A stretch of DNA of 7,289 nt from Paraktedonobacter sp036384215. GTDB taxonomy: Bacteria; Chloroflexota; Ktedonobacteria; Ktedonobacterales; Ktedonobacteraceae. The notes under the pieces were generated by a model. That model made no database searches. It saw only the letters and a program-made list of their open reading frames with translations, and was not told the origin of the DNA. Shown here in pieces: positions 5,752 through 7,289 of the stretch. Within the stretch, counting starts at the first letter, position 1. Each line of letters starts with the position of its first letter. The stretch is from assembly GCA_036384215.1 (NCBI GenBank), contig DASVMX010000151.1:1-7289 (forward strand), in the 5' to 3' direction. Position numbers and translations under genes: made by a program.

Positions 5752-6520
5752 GTCAGACTGGCAGATTCTGCCGCTAACCATCGCCGATCAGCAGATCCAT
5801 ATTGCGCGCAGCGAGCAATTGTTAAGCGAGGCAGCACCGGGCACGCGCCCGGTGCTGTACTGGTCACAGGCCCGATCTGCCGGGCTGGTGCTGGGCTTTT
5901 CCCAAAAAGAGACTATTCTCAATCCCCAGGTGCTGGCCCAAAGGGCACTCCCGGTCTATCACCGCCGCGCCGGGGGAACGGCTGTACTGGTAGGACCAGA
6001 ACTGCTGGCCCTGGATGCGGTCTTACCTGCCACGCACCCGCTGGTACACGCGGATATTGTGGAGTCGTATCGCTGGTTCGGCGAGACCTGGGTAAGCACA
6101 TTACGCGCGCTCGGCGTAGAAACGCGCGTGGTTCCTCCGGCGGAGGCGCACGAGCAGCGCTTGCAGGCCAGACAGGATGAGACGCGCGAACGCGAAGCCG
6201 TTCTGCGCCGGGCTTGCTACGCCTCCAATTCGTCATACGAGGTGGTGGTAGGCCAGCGCAAGCTGGTTGGCCTGGATATGATTCGCAGGCGCAATGGTAG
6301 CCTGCTCCAGGCAGGCTTGCTGCTCAACTGGCAGAGCGAGCGCCTGGCCGAACTGCTCGGGCACACCCCGGAGGAACAGGCTCTGCTGCGCAGCGAACTG
6401 CCACTGCGCGCTGTGGGCCTGAATGAGCTGGCGCCGCGCATTACCGTCCCGCAGATCATCCAGGCTTTTGAAATGTTCTTGCTTGAAAACGTGCAAATTT
6501 CACAAAGCCAGAAATACTGA
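5729..6520 (+). CDS. LipM/LplA-type lipoate ligase or octanoyltransferase family protein, 263 aa
   Basis: The protein belongs to the biotin/lipoate ligase fold (PF03099), whose members attach lipoyl, octanoyl or biotinyl groups to carrier lysines or move them between proteins. Residues 43-58 (LYWSQARSAGLVLGFS) and HRRAGGTAVLVGPELL (78-93) match the acyl-binding core, where the usual RRxxGGGxV has become RRAGGTAV. CYASNSSYEVVVGQRKLVG (163-181) carries the conserved lysine (K178), and C163 sits where LipM-type octanoyltransferases have their catalytic cysteine, as I recall. The usual GSAQ after the lysine is replaced by GLDM. The start is TTG with a GGAG 7 nt upstream, overlapping the exporter gene, so it is probably co-transcribed and coupled. 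No lipoyl-domain or glycine-cleavage gene is nearby, so the acceptor is unknown and a non-catalytic homologue is possible. Confidence 0.85.
   Translation: MQKQHTSESDWQILPLTIADQQIHIARSEQLLSEAAPGTRPVLYWSQARSAGLVLGFSQKETILNPQVLAQRALPVYHRRAGGTAVLVGPELLALDAVLPATHPLVHADIVESYRWFGETWVSTLRALGVETRVVPPAEAHEQRLQARQDETREREAVLRRACYASNSSYEVVVGQRKLVGLDMIRRRNGSLLQAGLLLNWQSERLAELLGHTPEEQALLRSELPLRAVGLNELAPRITVPQIIQAFEMFLLENVQISQSQKY
5832..5857 (+). repeat. 11-bp perfect hairpin inside the LipM/LplA-like gene
   Basis: CAGCACCGGGC (5832-5842) and GCCCGGTGCTG (5847-5857) are exact reverse complements around the loop ACGC. The stem is about 100 nt into the gene, encoding roughly residues 35-43. It lacks a following T-run, so it is not an intrinsic terminator, but it could affect mRNA stability or translation. 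Confidence 0.55.
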
Positions 6521-6578
6521 CTCCTCGCGAAATAGCAGCCAGCGTAGTCTTCCCCGTGTGTCTCACATGTCCATAAAT

Positions 6579-6608
6579 TTGAACTTTGGTTCTGTATTCA
6601 GATATAAT
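6579..6608 (+). promoter_or_regulatory. Promoter of the PIG-L deacetylase gene
   Basis: TTGAAC (6579-6584) and a perfect TATAAT (6603-6608) are 18 bp apart. Transcription would start near 6615, giving a leader of about 42 nt. A small dyad GGCC-T-GGCC (6611-6619) lies at the predicted start point. The upstream gene ends at 6520 with no clear terminator between, so read-through is also possible. Confidence 0.65.
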
Positions 6609-6656
6609 GGGGCCTGGCCAAAGAGACCAAGATTGTATTGAGAGAAAGAGTAAAAA

Positions 6657-7289
6657 ATGGCTGATAGAACCGCGCCAGGAGCGCTCCAGGTGGTAATGGA
6701 ACCTGATTTCGAGGCTCTGGTGATTGGCGCGCATCCCGATGATAATGATTTTGCTGCCGCTGGCACCAGCGCCCTGTGGGCCAAACAGGGGAAAAAGATT
6801 GTCTGGGCGGTAATGACGAATGGAGCCGAGGGCAGCGAAGTCCCTGCCCTGGACGACCAGGAGCTGATGCTCCTGCGCGAGCAAGAACAGCGCGCAGCCT
6901 GCGAGGTGCTGGGCGTGCAGGCTGTGGAATTTCTGCGTTTCCCCGATGGGCATCTGCTCAATTCTGAAGAGACCCGCAAGGCCGTCGTGCGGCTGATTCG
7001 CAAGTATCGCCCGCGCGTGGTGTTTACCCACGATCCCACACAGCACATCTTCACGCCCGATCCCAACGAGAAACCGGAGGAAACGGCCTACATCAACCAT
7101 CCCGATCACCGCGCAACTGGCAATATCGTGATGGATGCCATCTTCCCCGCGGCTGGCAACCCGCGCTCTTACCGCGAACTCCTGGCCGAAGGTCTACAAC
7201 CCTACAAGGTCCACGAGATCTATTTCTATATGTCCGGGCAAGAGAACACCTACGTCGATATAAGTTCAACTATCGATCTGAAGGCGCAG
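6657..7289 (+). CDS. PIG-L/LmbE-family metal-dependent deacetylase, 3' end outside the window
   Basis: 211 codons are visible and the frame is still open at the edge. The family (PF02585) removes N-acetyl groups from sugar-linked substrates, as in mycothiol, bacillithiol and GPI-anchor synthesis. LVIGAHPDDNDFAAAGT (21-37) is the first metal motif: H26 and D29 should bind zinc and D28 act as general base, by analogy with MshB. HPDHRATG (148-155) supplies H151 as the third ligand and H148 beside the active site. The usual glutamate after HPDD is asparagine here. The central part (DPTQH, then a Pro/Asp/Glu-rich loop 133-143) is longer than in compact BshB-type members. The start is the ATG at 6657: an in-frame TAA lies two codons upstream, and a weak AAAGAG ribosome site precedes it. 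The substrate is undetermined. Confidence 0.92.
   Translation, partial: MADRTAPGALQVVMEPDFEALVIGAHPDDNDFAAAGTSALWAKQGKKIVWAVMTNGAEGSEVPALDDQELMLLREQEQRAACEVLGVQAVEFLRFPDGHLLNSEETRKAVVRLIRKYRPRVVFTHDPTQHIFTPDPNEKPEETAYINHPDHRATGNIVMDAIFPAAGNPRSYRELLAEGLQPYKVHEIYFYMSGQENTYVDISSTIDLKAQ

Noticed and set aside
1..7289. tRNA, rRNA, riboswitch, CRISPR array or defence/mobile system
   Set aside because: Nothing in the spacers shows cloverleaf, spaced identical repeats, transposase motifs or known riboswitch cores.

Overview
The window looks like chromosomal DNA of a Ktedonobacteria-type Chloroflexota bacterium or a close relative. This is an inference from family content, not from a marker gene. The content includes a histidine kinase with the small-membrane 'putative sensor' domain otherwise typical of actinomycetes, a PIG-L deacetylase, an EntS-like MFS exporter, a LipM/LplA-like acyltransferase, and moderately GC-rich coding DNA with AT-rich spacers. 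No rRNA, tRNA, CRISPR array, transposase or phage gene was seen.

Left part (1-3561), all on the minus strand. Reading in the direction of transcription, a class I histidine kinase (start 3561) is followed after 10 bp by an OmpR/PhoB-type response regulator (start 2018). The response regulator's ribosome binding site overlaps the kinase stop codon, so the pair is a tight operon. About 145 bp past the regulator stop lies a perfect 34-bp inverted repeat with a 3-nt loop (970-1040). It can act as an intrinsic terminator and is also built of phased A6/T6 tracts. Beyond it is a separate minus-strand gene (38-880) for a HEAT-repeat, alpha-solenoid protein of unknown role.

Centre (3562-3887) is a 326-bp divergent intergenic region. 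It carries an extended -10 promoter candidate for the kinase, a degenerate GGGGC...GCCC hairpin repeat, a 9-bp direct repeat of AAGTATGAC with a 24-bp period, and a promoter candidate for the rightward operon made of three TTRACR hexamers. A 30-bp block covering the AAGTATGAC repeat has a 23/30 match downstream of the regulator gene (1086-1115), so related blocks flank the two-component operon.

Right part (3888-7289), all on the plus strand. A cysteine-free MerR-family regulator is followed by a 12-helix MFS exporter and then a LipM/LplA-like ligase or transferase. The last of these starts at a TTG inside the exporter gene, a 23-nt overlap, so the three probably form one operon, plausibly regulated by its MerR protein. 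A separate promoter with a perfect TATAAT precedes a PIG-L/LmbE-family metal-dependent deacetylase that runs off the right edge. The likely biology is envelope or stress sensing next to a ligand-regulated efflux unit, with acyl-transfer and de-N-acetylation enzymes as neighbours. No direct functional link between the two halves is visible.
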